Positions 47,102 through 58,765 of a stretch of DNA of 64,000 bases are shown in pieces (positions within the stretch are counted from its first letter, which is position 1; each line of letters begins with the position of its first letter). Source of the stretch: Homarus americanus (taxonomy: Eukaryota; Arthropoda; Malacostraca; Decapoda; Nephropidae); the NCBI RefSeq assembly GCF_018991925.1, contig NW_024732238.1, forward strand, positions 8,636,642 through 8,700,641. Direction: 5' to 3'. The notes under the pieces are model-generated. The model did no database searches and was not told the DNA's origin. It saw nothing but the letters and a program-made list of their open reading frames with translations. Both the position numbers and the translations under genes were made by a program.

Positions 47102-48149
47102 GTAATAACCACAATATTTGGTCTGTGCACTAAACCCCTCCCAAGTGTCAGTCCACTTTGTCTTGGTAGTGAACTGGACACAACTGCCTCAAGAAACGTG
47201 GTGTATGGAATTTAGTTCATATAGTTTTAATAATGACACCATCACACACACACACACACACAATAGTCAGGGAGACACTCATGTGACAGTCAGATACAGA
47301 GATCCACGTCTGCCAGTGACACATCCCTCATAAACTTCCACAGGTGAGTTAGCCAGGCAGTGAAGGGTAAGCCACAGTGATGGAGGTTGTAGGAGTAACA
47401 CACCTCCACCATTTACATCAGCAACGTGTCAGTTATAGACACAGGAGTCATGCTAGTCCATATCGTTGCTCGCATCCAATGAACGAACATTTTACGTATT
47501 AAATATTAAATGAATGCGGCGGGTGGCTGTCAGTATTAAAGTAATAATTATTACAATACTTAAAACACATAAAACTAACATTTGTTAACGCCAGCGAAAA
47601 TGTTGACTCTGACAACTAGAGTTGAAAAAAAGTTCTTTTGCACTTTGTAAAAACGAGCTAAAAATAAACTCACCAGCGCAAATACCTAACTTGATTTACC
47701 TGTTTATAAATATCAAGCTCCCTGAAACATTAAACTGGTGCTCGTGTAGACATTTTGAGTTAGCGAGTTTAAGTCATTGATGGTTGTTCTTACACTCTAT
47801 ATGTCGTTATGGCTCCTAACGCCTTCAAATCCCATTAATTGTTGCCACTATCAAACTGGACCTAAATATTAGCATCCGTAATAATTTTAGTCGAGATTCA
47901 TATACAAGATGTGTTCCCTCGCTAGCAAACGGACACTCAGACTTACATACGTTGAGTCAAAGAGACGTTGGTGTTAACCAAAGTCCTAATACTGAAAATG
48001 GCAATGATGCTAGAATAAGCTGCTTATTACTACATTAAATTATGAAATACACAATATATAATACAGTACACAGTTTCTTCAACCAATACCAAAAAAAATT
48101 GACGTCAACTGGAAGTAAGACACACAACTACTATTACTAATACTTTGCT
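47099..48149. other. Unique AT-rich DNA, no gene seen
   Basis: (CA)n at 47243-47262. No frame of note. Confidence 0.6.
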
Positions 48150-50369
48150 GTCACTCTAAGTCGAGTATGACATCATCTAACTATTTTGCAATGATACGAG
48201 TTATTAAGGATGTCATCTTCGTTGGTGAGCTCTGAGGTGACTCGAGAGGCCAATATGGGACCGGCAGGGTCGTCTACAAATGTTGCACGTGCGGGAGTGG
48301 CGGCTGTAGCATCTTTCCGGCGCTGGCGTTTGTCTGCCTCGGTTTGCAGTCGGGCTAACTGGAAAGTATTGACACCTTATCGTGTGGTGCTCCTCCAAGT
48401 GTTACGGTGTGGATTAATCGTATCCCAGATGAGGGGGTTGATTTAGCACATTTTCAGGTTTGTCTAAGACTATCCTGACTGTATACCCTTTCCGTTACCC
48501 GCCAGCATTACGTTAACCATTTGTTAGATGACTGTAAAGTAGCTGCTCTGGTAGTTTACTATCATCCATGCAGGTAACACGGCCAGTCCAACGTAGTTGT
48601 TCTCGGGTAATGGCAGCCTCCATGCTCCTACAGTTGGTGTCAACAAGAATACTGGCATTTGTTCTCTTGTCTTCCCAGCGAACTCGGAGGATGGAACTTA
48701 GTTTTCAAGTGTCTTGAGGTGCCTCCTGTATGTGACCCATATGTAGCTGCCATACAGCTGAGGATACGGGTACAGTCTGCCAAAGGCTTGAGATGCACAT
48801 CTGATCCGATGTTGAATCTCTTCATCGATGTCCGCAGTGGTGGACAGGAAGGAGCCAAGATACTAAAAGTGGGTAAATTAGAGAGGGTAGTACCGTTAAC
48901 CTGAATGAATGGTGGAGGTGTGGCTGAATCAGGGGCAGGCTCGAAGGGAATCTCAGTCTTATATACATTCACCTCAGGGTTGAAGTGTGCATACGCATCT
49001 GCCTAGGTTTTCAGAATCTCCTGTAAGTTGCGGTCGGTGTGAGCAACGAGGTTGAGGTCACCTGCTTACTGAAGTTTAGTGATGGAAGCGGCCAACACCT
49101 TTGTTCCTGCCTGGAGTCGTCTTATGTTGAAAGCTCCCTTCAACCGGTACTGCATGCCCAACCCGCGGGCTAAATTGGCACTGGCACGAGTAAGGAAATC
49201 AACGAAGAAAATGGAAAAGAGAGTTGGTGCCAGTACACACCCTTACTTTATCTCTGTTTAGATGGGGAAGAACTTAGACTGGGTGCCATTGTACAGGACA
49301 CTGCCGTTCATGCCATCGTGGAGTTGCTGCACAATGGCGATGAATTTTGGTTGGAAACCAAAACGTTTGAGGGTCGGCCAAAAGGCTTTACTGTTGACCG
49401 AATCCAAGGCCTTGTTAAGGTAGATAAAGGCCATGTACAAGTCACGATGCTGTTCTTTGCGCTTTTCCTGTATATGGCGGGCATCAGTGATCATGTCGTT
49501 GAACCCACTTGATGATCTAGACCCAAAAGCCTCAATAAGATTCTGGGAGGAAGCTTTCCGCCAAAGGAAGAACTCTGTTTGGACTCGGGCGATAATCTTG
49601 CCAGCTAAGGACAGCAGCAAAAGCCTACGATAGTTGCTACAGTCTGACTGGTCTATCTTGTTCTTTTAAACATTGACTAAGAAGGTATCTTTAAGATTTG
49701 GGGGGGATTTCCTCCTTTTCCCATATATTCTCCAGGAGAGAGTGGAGACAGCTGGCAAGCAGAGGTCCTCCTACTTTATATACCTCGGTTGGGATTCCCA
49801 CTGTGGCTTTGTTATTTTTCATCTGATTGATGACAGTAGCTACCTCTTCACGGGATGGAAGATAGCCGAGGTGGGTCAGCTCTGGATGTTAAGGGACCTG
49901 TTGGGTAATCAGGACATCCACATCGGTGTTTCGGTTGAGCAGGGAAAGGCAGTGCTCTTTTCAGCACTGATGGATGCCTTCTTCATCTTTAATTAGGGAG
50001 TTACCGTCGGATGAGTGGAAGGTGGCTGCGCCATGCGTAATTGGACCATACACTGCTTTGGTGGAATTGAAAAATATGTGCATATTGTGCTGATACACAA
50101 ATTTTTGCATTTCACATGATGCTTTATTTTTCCACCATTCGTCCTTTCGATTGCAAAGTTTACAATGGGCCATCGCTTTCTTCTGGCGGAAGCTATCAGC
50201 TTTGGTCCGAGACTGAGTTATTCTGCCAGTCAGTGTTTTCTTTCAATCTGGCTAAGGGTCTCTCTGCAGGTTTTTTGAGGACAACTTTGATGGGGTCCCA
50301 TTCGGCACTGGGATTTAGTTTTTTTTTTTTGTCGGGTTGTTTATCAGCCCATCATCGAACTGCTCTTTG
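48150..50369 (-). pseudogene. RTE-like LINE reverse transcriptase and C-terminal zinc finger
   Basis: Read leftward, several frames joined by shifts give an RTE-type ORF2: EWWKNKASCEMQKF and KAVYGPITHGAA (about 50140-50040), SDGNSLIKDEEGIHQC, then LLLSLAGKIIARV (49620-49582), ARHIQEKRKEQHRDLYMAF, and the first catalytic box FIYLNKALDSVN (normally FIDLTKAFDSVN). The Asp at 49422-49420 is now Tyr. The YADD box has become stop-Ala-Gly-Asp (TAA read from 49068-49066). Further on are TEIPFEPAPDSATPPP and IQVNGTTLSNLPTFS (48945-48880). At 48213-48398 a CX2C-X12-HX3H finger (CNICRRPC...HLRAH) closes the protein. Both catalytic Asp boxes are damaged, so the copy is dead. It is joined in frame with the endonuclease part across the LTR insertion. 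Confidence 0.88.
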
Positions 50370-50415
50370 AAAGTGTTACGAGTATGGTACTTTATTATAC
50401 ACAACAAAAACTCGC

Positions 50416-50454
50416 ATCCGAAGATTGCAGGTTCGAGTCCTGTCACGGTCGCCA
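50416..50454 (-). promoter_or_regulatory. Primer-binding site: tRNA-Arg 3' half including CCA
   Basis: On the plus strand ATCCGAAGATTGCAGG, then TTCGAGTCCTGTCACGG and TCGCCA, matches the 3' half of an Arg (TCG) tRNA as I remember it: 3' side of the anticodon stem, variable loop, T-arm, acceptor strand, discriminator and CCA. The minus strand therefore begins TGGCGACCGTGACAGGAC, an 18-nt primer site, but the match continues to the anticodon loop, longer than a normal primer site. Confidence 0.65.
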
Positions 50455-50456
50455 TT

Positions 50457-51061
50457 TGTTACGAGTTGGGGATTTAGAATATAGTTAAAAGTCTACCCAG
50501 ATCCCAACAGGCAACAAAAAAAAAAAAACAAAGACAATCGGACTATAAAAGGGTAGACAAAGGGTGTGAGTTTCTGTTGTGTATAATAAAGTACCATAAA
50601 TTCCTTAACAAAATATTCAGCTACTTACAATTTACCCTTAACCTTACTTAACCTAAACATACGCAACATTGGCTTAACAATATATACATATTTATACAAC
50701 ATACAACATTCTAAAGCATGTGGAGGTGGGGAGGCAATATAAGATTACAAAATACTCAAGTGCAGTGCTGAGATGGCTGAGGAGTAAGGCCGAGTATTGA
50801 AGAAGATGGTAGGTAGTCACTGTGCCGTAGGTTTCCAGGGTAGGAGATCCTAGTGTGGTCACTTCCCAGAGTGAACTGAACTCTCCTCGAACTGGAGCTG
50901 ATGAGGAAGACTTGGAGGAGGTGATGCAACAACCAGGATATGGAGAAGGGAAACCCCGGAGTGGTAACTAAGACTAGTCATACTCGGGTTTCGTCCGTAG
51001 ATGGCGTTGCTCGTGGTGCTGGGTAGGTAGATCAGGACAATAGATGGCGTGGTTCGTAACA
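50457..51061 (-). repeat. Long terminal repeat (605 bp)
   Basis: On the minus strand it starts TGTTACGAACC and ends AACTCGTAACA, the TG...CA form with short inverted ends. It holds a T13 run near 50529-50517 and AT-rich sequence around a TATAAATA-like word. It is directly followed by the primer-binding sequence. Confidence 0.7.
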
Positions 51062-51065
51062 AAAG

Positions 51066-51815
51066 CATGTTCTACCACTTCATCCTCCAGATGGATGATG
51101 TTAAAACCTCTTCTGGAGGCTTGTTGCCTTCTCCATTTTGGGGAGACGTGAAGACAATAATGTAATCAATAAGATTACAGTGTTTGGATCGTGGGTGTTG
51201 CCAAGAACCCTTGAATTTGTCGGCCTGTGAAAACAAGGTGTTGGTGATAGTGAGATTGTGTTCAACACACTTACTGAGGAGTAGGCCGTTGGGATTACAC
51301 TTGTCTAATCCATTTCTCCCTATGATTCCTGCCAAATGTCAGCATCTCTGCCAACTCCGGCATTGAAGTCACCTAGTAGCACAACCTTATCTTCTCTGGG
51401 GATAGACGTTAGCACTCTGTCAAGGTCGGTGTAAATCACCTCCTTGATTCCTCTGCACCCAAGTGTTGGGGCGTATGCACTGATGAAGAAGGCATGATGT
51501 GAGTAATTCAGTGGGACTCGGAGTGTTATAAGGCGCTCGTTGACCTCAACAGGCATTTCAGTTAGCCTGTGCAGGATGGATTGGCAAATGGCAATGCAGT
51601 TCCTCTCTGCAGCACGCTTACCCTTCCAGAAGGTATAGTTAGACCCTAGTTGTGTGAGTCGACCCTCGTCCAGGAACTGGGAACGCACTAATGGCTATGT
51701 TAATGTTGTATCTAGCCAGCTCTTTGTCCCAACGGCGATTTTTCTTTCAGGATGCCCATTTGTGTTAATATCCAGAAGGGTGCTGACATTCCATGCAGCG
51801 ACCACAAGAGGTTGT
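51066..51815 (-). pseudogene. RTE-like LINE endonuclease domain
   Basis: Read leftward: AAWNVSTLL (about 51805, the Asn box), DEGRLTQLGSNYTF (51670-51630), AERNCIAICQSI, NERLITLRVPL, SAYAPT, VVLLGDFNAGVG (Asp at 51370-51368, then Asn), CNPNGLLLSKCVEHNLTITNT, WQHPRSKHCNLIDYIIV. This is the APE-type endonuclease order seen in RTE elements. The region where the catalytic Glu (SETR) is expected is frameshifted with a stop, and there is a frame change near 51330. The final His box is not recognisable near the LTR insertion. The domain would nick target DNA to prime reverse transcription. Confidence 0.85.
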
Positions 51816-52690
51816 ATAATTTGTTTTTGCTTTGATCTGTGATTATATTTTTGACCGCATTAGGACTATCTTAATGGGTGCGATTGCCCAGTCAGGTTTG
51901 TTCTTCAGTCAGGCTATGTTTAGGGCACCTTTTTTAGCCCCCTCTCCATGTGGAGTGACCAGAGTGGCTCCTCGAAAGGGCTGCTCAGTCTCACAGACAG
52001 GACGGGATTGCACTGCTGCTTAGATCCCAGAGCATAAATGACCATTTTGTCTGTGCCGCCCATGTGCAAAGTTATGATTAGAGACTCCGGACAGTCATCT
52101 CTGCCTGTCCCCGTCGCCACTCCTCCATCGCCATAGGACTTTTGGGGGTTTAGGTGTTATGATGATGGAAAGTATGAGGAGCTGGATGATGGTTGTGCGT
52201 GAGTTGATTTATGTGGTGAGACAGGAGCGCAGGCTGTTGCCACACATCTTGGCTCTCCATTTCCTGATCCAGTGGTGCAAGTGTTGCAATGACTAGGGAG
52301 AGGGAGAGTTGCAATGGACTGCCGATGGTCCAGTTTGTTGGGTTTCGCCATAGTAGCCTTTTCATCTTGCACTGCCTTCATCCGCCAGTGTAGTTGTTGG
52401 GTTCCCTGTTGGTCACCTCTTCCGCCTGTTCTTCCGTTACGGTCTTACTGGAGCTCTGTAAGCATGTCTGCCTGAGCCGGGGCTCCACCGCAGATTTTCC
52501 GTTGGGGGTATACTCCCATAGCCTAATACCTACCAAGGTTAATCCATAAGGCAGCTGGGTAGGCCGGTACGCGCCAGGGCGTGTCCACATGCCGGTGGGC
52601 CTATGTGCCGTCCCTATGGGGCCCACTAATGCTCCGAAATTCCCTGCTGGTCTAGCCTGGGACCGTGAGGCACCCAGTTACCACGTGTTG
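51816..52690 (-). mobile_element. RTE-like LINE, 5' region upstream of the endonuclease
   Basis: Frames on the minus strand at 52378-52626 (YRPTQLPYGLTLVGIRLWEY...) and 52157-52381 are not recognised as a protein but lie directly upstream of the endonuclease in the same orientation. They are taken as ORF1 remnant or 5' UTR. The 5' limit is uncertain, between about 52640 and 52850. Confidence 0.45.
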
Positions 52691-53020
52691 CCACGAGAAA
52701 ACACAGCAGGAATCTTGATGGTGAGGAGGCTGTGTACTGGCAGGGCAAAACTTTCAAGACTACTTCTCTGTTCACCACAATGGCTAGCCAGTGGTAGTAG
52801 CTGAAAGCAAGAGTAAGAAAGCAGTACCTGCACCTTAACACTAACATAATACTGCCACGCTAGACGCGTTACACACACACACAAAAACTTCTATCCCCTA
52901 ACTGGTGTCAAGAGAACATATCCACTTAAGACAAACAGTTTCCATGTTATGTGATACCAATGAAATTATTTTTTCCTATAACATAAATCTACCGTTACAA
53001 AAGAGTTCTTACATCTCCAG

Positions 53021-53152
53021 TTATGAGAAGAATCTAACAGAGTGGATCTTATTGGGAAGGAAGGAGGAGGCTGGGACGTTCGCGTGGCTCGCATTAATCC
53101 ACCACCAACCTGATTTTATCGATAAGTTTGGGCCAACGTATGTCTTCTCCTG
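53021..53152 (+). CDS. Possible internal exon, unrecognised
   Basis: A 132-bp segment with a good acceptor (TTCTTACATCTCCAG before 53021) and a canonical donor (GTAAGT at 53153-53158). One frame is open across it (YEKNLTEWILLGRKEEAG then TFAWLALIHHQPDFIDKFGP and TYVFSW). Its composition looks protein-like and it is non-repetitive, but I do not recognise the domain. Downstream lies a (CA)n and no second exon is obvious. Could be chance. Confidence 0.3.
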
Positions 53153-53265
53153 GTAAGTCCCAGTTTTGACCTTCCACTGATCTTGTCCTAAATGCCATCT
53201 TGGCCTTGCTCTCACTGTCTAATGTTCCACCTGTAACACAAATACACGTACGTCCAATGTTCCTG

Positions 53266-53329
<64 letters not shown>
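53266..53329. repeat. (CA)n microsatellite
   Basis: About 32 CA units. Confidence 0.95.
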
Positions 53330-53332
<3 letters not shown>

Positions 53333-54089
53333 TGAGAGAGGGTTAATATCCGTGAAAATAATTCTAGCTGTTCAAAGCCATTACGTACACATATCAAACC
53401 AGGCATCTCCACTTTATGAGGCAGACCACACAACCAAACTGCTAATACAATCTGACAATGGAGACACCAATAACACAACTTTTAAAAACTTTATGCGTGT
53501 TTACATCTTTATAGCGGGAGACCTGGGGCGGCCCAGCCTTAACTTGCCTACAATACGATAACTGGCGTATATCCATAAGGCTCGTCTCCATGGCCCAATT
53601 TCACATCTTTTAAGAGGTTTCAGACCGACAAGAAATTATCATTCAGGTAATTTAACCCCGTCGTGAAATTTTCTCCATACAAATCGGCCTTTAGTTAGTA
53701 TTTATATGAGGTTCCGATCGTTTCCCCTCGACTATAACTATAATAAATAAAGGAAAGTAGCCCACAGGTAACCCAGTTAACGGTAATATCGACAGACAAG
53801 AAGACAACGACGATAATATTTCAGAACATAACATTACGTAACGTCGACAAGTTTTCCCCTTCTATGGTAATAATATTCATTTATTGCAGTTTTGATCGAT
53901 TTCTTAACAACATGTAATACATTTTGGTGTAATTAACATGATATTATTTTTTTATGTAGAAACTTAAGATTTGTTGAGGAATTAGTTCTCAATATACATA
54001 CAGTATAATTATACACTTTTGGCTAAACTTGCCCACTCAACTAATTTACTATTGAAGGTGGTAATACACGTGTCATCTTTCTGATTATA
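53330..54089. other. Unique AT-rich DNA, no gene seen
   Basis: Nothing supported. Confidence 0.6.
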
Positions 54090-54912
54090 AGCAACACACC
54101 AGGAGCCACTATAAACAACACACCAGGAGCCACTATAAACAACACACCAGGAGCCAATATAAACAACACACCAAGAACCTCTATAAACACACCAAGAACC
54201 TCTATAAACACACCAGGAGCTACTATAAACACATCAAGAACCATTATAAACACATCACGAGCCAATATAAACAACACATCAAGAGCCGCTATAAACAACA
54301 CACCAGGAGCCACTATAAGCAACACACCAGGAGCCACTATAAACAACACACCAATATAAACAACACACCAGGAGCCACTATACAACACACCAGGAGCCAC
54401 TATAAACTATACAACACACAGGAGCCACTATAAACAACACACCAGGAGCCACTATAAACAACATACAGAGCCACTATAAAAACAAGGAGCCACTACACTC
54501 ACAGGAGCCACTATAAACAACACACCAGGAGCCACATAACAACACACAGGAGCCACTATAAGCAACACACCAGGAGCCACTATAAACACACACAGCCAAT
54601 ATAAGCACCACTCTAGGGCCACTAAACAACACATCAGGAGCCACTATCAGGAGCCACTATAAACAACACATCAGGAGCCACTATAAACAACACATCAGGA
54701 GCCACTATAAACAACACATCAGGAGCCACTATAAACAACACACCAGGAGCCACTATAAACAACACACCAGGAGCCACTATAAACAACACATCAGGAGTCA
54801 CTATAAACAACACACCTGGAGCCACTATAAACAACACATCAGGAGCCACTATAAACAACACATCAGGAGCCACTATAAACAACACATCAGGAGCCACTAT
54901 AAACAACACCTC
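54090..54912. repeat. 24-bp minisatellite (AACACACCAGGAGCCACTAT...)
   Basis: The unit is AACACACCAGGAGCCACTAT plus AAAC, about 34 copies, regular at both ends and broken between 54350 and 54650. The period is a multiple of three, so minus-strand frames read VAPGVLFI repeats; these are artefacts. Confidence 0.95.
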
Positions 54913-56234
54913 AGTTATATATTCGGAGTAAAGAGGAAAAATAATATTTCTAGATAAAAATATCGCAACATATACCATGTAAGGGCGAACGACTCGTAAA
55001 CACTGCTAAATAATTCTAGGTTTACTTAGCACAAGGGACGCAAATGTTCCGTTGTAACAGCAGTGCCCCCCAAGTGAATGTGGGAGCCCCTATTTCAATT
55101 TCATTAAGATCTGGGCTGTTCCACACAGCCGTCATCACCGGCTATACAGTATACAGTCACTAGTGTACCCCCGGGGCCTCTAGGGTCACCCTGTGGACAG
55201 CCTTACTTATAACTGTAGCCGATACTCCCCTGTATCACCAGCAGGTGCTGACAGTGTTAAGCGAGTGTGAGTTAAGACCTAGTCCTAATGTTCCCTGATC
55301 CAAACAGTTGTGTTATGCTGGGGTTTATTAAGCCTCAGCCTAACCTATTCACTACTGTATGAATGGATGTCAGTCCTAACGTGTCCCATTTCTAATGAGC
55401 CTGAATTCTACTGGTTTTCCTGGGTAAGAAAGGGACTTTTTCAGGTTTTAGAAGCTTTACGACTAAGGCCTACAAAGATCCTTAAGCTGTACAGCCGAGG
55501 AAAGACTGTAGTTAGATTCATGAGACAAAGACAAAGGTTTCATCGGTAAAACTCCAGAAGTTCTCCCTGGTCGTCAAAACACGACCATATTTCTAGCCCA
55601 TCTACCAGCGTGTGACGACACACGGTGCCTCAACTCTTGACCACCGTAAAGCAAACACTGTCCATACACGTATACAGTTTATAAAGTCATGTTCCTTACT
55701 TTTATTCCTACAATAAAATTCCTCTGTTATGGTTCGTACGATATTGGAAAATGCTACCTCACCCAAACCTATCTCTCTGTTGATTTATTTATTAACTTTT
55801 GATAAAAATGTTACCAGGACAATTAAATAGCTGTGTGAAGGCAACACAGCTCACCTGCACTGAGCATTTACTTTACCATTTATATACACAACCAGGCGGA
55901 CTACCTGTGTATGGTCCTTGGAGAAAATAAAAGTGGAAAACTAAAATATGTTAAAAAGTTGAATACGACGAGGCAATGAGAGAGAGAGAGAGAGAGAGAG
56001 AACTCACACCTCCATCCCCTAACACCTGGACAATTAGTTTGATAGCAATACCTGCCTCACAAAAATATTCTCATATACTATAATATTATATTTGGCCAGA
56101 ATTTCTCACACATCCCTCCCTAACCAAGCCGTTCTACTTCCCTAACCAACTACCTTAAGTAATAACGTTCTAACTGACATTCATCAATGTGCCATTCTCA
56201 TGTCTCAGGGTTGGTCACCACGGCACCTCCAATA
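54913..56234. other. Unique DNA, no gene seen
   Basis: 55080-55330 includes words of the recurring CCTAATG motif. (GA)n lies at 55978-56001. The 79-codon frame at 55310-55549 is unrecognised. Confidence 0.55.
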
Positions 56235-57012
56235 ACATTTAAATTCAACAACAACTATCTTATAAGGACTACCACCATCACAACAACAACTATCATACAA
56301 AGACTACCACCATCACAACAACTATCTTACTGACTAACCACCATCTCAACAACAACTATTAAACAAAGACTACCACCATCTCAACAACTATCAAACAAAG
56401 ACTACCACCATCTCAACAAAAACTATCTTACAAAGACTACCACCATCTCAACAACAACTATCTTACAGACAACCACCATCACAACAATAACTATTAAACA
56501 AAGACTACCACCATCTCAACAACTATCAAACAAAGACTACCACCATCTCAACAACAACTATCTTACAGACAACCACCATCTCAACAACAACTATCTTACA
56601 GACAACCACCATCACAACAATAACTATTAAACAAAGACTACCACCATCTCAACAACTATCAAACAAAGACTACCACCAACTCAACAACTATCAAACAAAG
56701 ACAACCACCATCTCAACAACAACTATCAAACAATGACTACCACCATCTGAACAACAACGATCAAACAAAGACTACCACCATCTCAACAGCAACTATCTTA
56801 CAGTCAACCACCATCACAACAACAACTATCAAACAAAGACTTCCACCATCTCAACAACAACTATCTTACAGACTACCACCATCTCAACAACAATTATCAA
56901 ACAAAGACTACCACCATCTCAGCAACAACAACTATCTTACAAGGACTACCACCATCTCAACAACAACTATCTTACAAGGACTACCACCATTTCAACAACA
57001 ACTATCAAAGAC
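56235..57012. repeat. ~35-bp minisatellite (GACTACCACCATCTCAACAA...)
   Basis: About 23 units of GACTACCACCATCTCAACAA followed by CAACTATCAAACAAA or CAACTATCTTACA, so 29-, 32- and 35-bp versions are mixed. Confidence 0.9.
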
Positions 57013-58184
57013 TACCACCACCTCCACCCTGGACACAACCAATAAGAATAGCACTGCGGTTAACGGGTCCTCCACACCCTGTCTTCGTTAGAGGCACCAT
57101 ATGCATAATACTCCTCTCTAGCATGGCTATGGGGAGAGAGGAGATGGGGGGAAGTGAAGGGTGTTTTATACTCCCCACTTCCCATCGGGCGCCGCCGTGT
57201 TTACTGCGGCAGTGGCGAGGCTGGGGGAGAGGACAGGGAAGAGAGGGAGAACCCGGACTGCCTCTCACAGCCCACACGGCCGACGCCCCCCCCCCCCTCC
57301 ACTCTCCCCGTCACCAACACCCTTCCCTTCCAACTGCTGTTTAGAACCCTTCCCCTTTCGGCTCTCCCATATACGATTGGCAGACATATAATGCTGGAAG
57401 GCCTCACGTCTATTAAAATACTTGAGGGGAACGACGATGCCGAGAGTCAATAACAAGGAAAATGGAAGAGAGGAACTCCAGTGTACGGCCGGCGACTTGA
57501 AAGCTCCGTGGTTAAGAAAAAAAAAATCCCGTCTGTGAAAGTCAGGAAGGTGGACATTAGTTACATAAAACGCGGGAGGACAGAAAGGGTTGAGAGCAAG
57601 TGAGGAAGAAAACCTTAAAGATTGCTCAGGGAGGAGAACAAGTGGGAGAGAAAAGCAGGAATGAGCGTCAGAGAGAGGAGAGAAAGGGGAGAGGAGAAAA
57701 GAGTAGTAGTAGCTTGAAAGGGACCAGGCTATTCACCCCCTCCCACTCAGGGTATCATAGCACAAGCAACATTAATGGATACGTAGAGAGAGAGAGAGAA
57801 AGAGAGAGAGAGAGGAAGGGGGGGGGGCGGCAGAGAAGGAAAGGAGCGGGAGAGACGGGCAAGGAGGAAGGAAGAATATCGACCTGGCCTTAAGAACCTC
57901 CCGGGCAGCCCTCCCTAATCTCGGAAAATTTGACGGCAAGACCAGACACCGTATGAGATATATGCACAATAATCTTCCCGGGGCGGTGCATAGCCAAGAG
58001 TGAGTGAGACCTCCACCCAGGACTAACATTGACGGGAGACACAGGGAACTATCTCACATTGTCGGTAGTTACTGATCAGCGTTCCAGAGTACAAACACTA
58101 TACTAAAGTGTTCGCAGTTTGGAAGATGATATCTACAGTAGAAGCGTTCAGAAGGTAACGTGTAATGGCGAAAGTGTTCGAAAA
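57013..58184. other. GC-richer unique DNA, no gene seen
   Basis: 57120-57340 is GC-rich with a C run at 57287-57297. 57785-57830 is a GA/G-rich tract. Overlapping frames at 57005-57456 on both strands are unrecognised and mutually exclusive. Confidence 0.5.

Positions 58185-58275
<91 letters not shown>
58185..58275. repeat. (GT)n microsatellite
   Basis: About 45 GT units with one CG near the start. Confidence 0.95.
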
Positions 58276-58277
<2 letters not shown>

Positions 58278-58399
58278 CGGAAAATTCCACTATACAGTTT
58301 ATGATCTCATTTTCATTAAGTTATTACAATAATAAAAAGTTGACCCTATTTGGCAACGACATTAGTTGTGTTTGTGGGTTAAGTGAATCATTATCACCA

Positions 58400-58765
58400 C
58401 CTAGCACAACACTGCTACTATAACACACAACACTGCTACTATAACACACAACACACACACACTGGCTACTATAACACACACAACACTATATAACACACAC
58501 AACACTGCTACTATAACACACAACACTGCTACTATAACACACAACACTGCTACTATAACACACACAACACTGCTTCTATAACACACAACACTGCTACTAT
58601 AACACACAACACTGCTACTATAACACACACAACACTGCTACTATAACACACGCAACACTGCTACTATAACACACAACACTGCTACTATAACACACAACAC
58701 TGCTACTATAACACACACAACACTGCTTCTATAACACACAACACTGCTTCTACATAACACACACA
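58400..58765. repeat. 20-22-bp minisatellite CACAACACTGCTACTATAAC
   Basis: About 17 units; length differences come from one or two extra AC in the spacer part. Confidence 0.95.

Larger units (their letters stand above)
50370..51065 (-). mobile_element. LTR-retroelement insertion with 4-bp TSD
   Basis: The unit 50374-51061 begins TGTTACGAG and ends TTCGTAACA, flanked by AAAG at 50370-50373 and 51062-51065. Removing it and one AAAG joins the LINE frame (codons for EVVEHAF and KEQFDDG). On the minus strand it consists of a 605-bp LTR (51061-50457), two bases, a 39-nt match to the 3' half of tRNA-Arg, a 31-bp inverted copy of LTR-internal sequence, and a 10-bp LTR-like terminus. No gag or pol. 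A 4-bp duplication and tRNA-Arg priming resemble Gypsy elements of the 412/mdg1 type, but this is inference. Confidence 0.75.

Noticed and set aside
48210..48446. Plus-strand frame
   Set aside because: Antisense shadow of the LINE zinc-finger region.
50416..50454. tRNA-Arg gene
   Set aside because: Only the 3' half is present and it carries an encoded CCA next to an LTR end, so it is a primer-derived or primer-binding sequence.
54041..54978. Minus-strand VAPGVLFI-repeat frames
   Set aside because: 24-bp repeat artefact.
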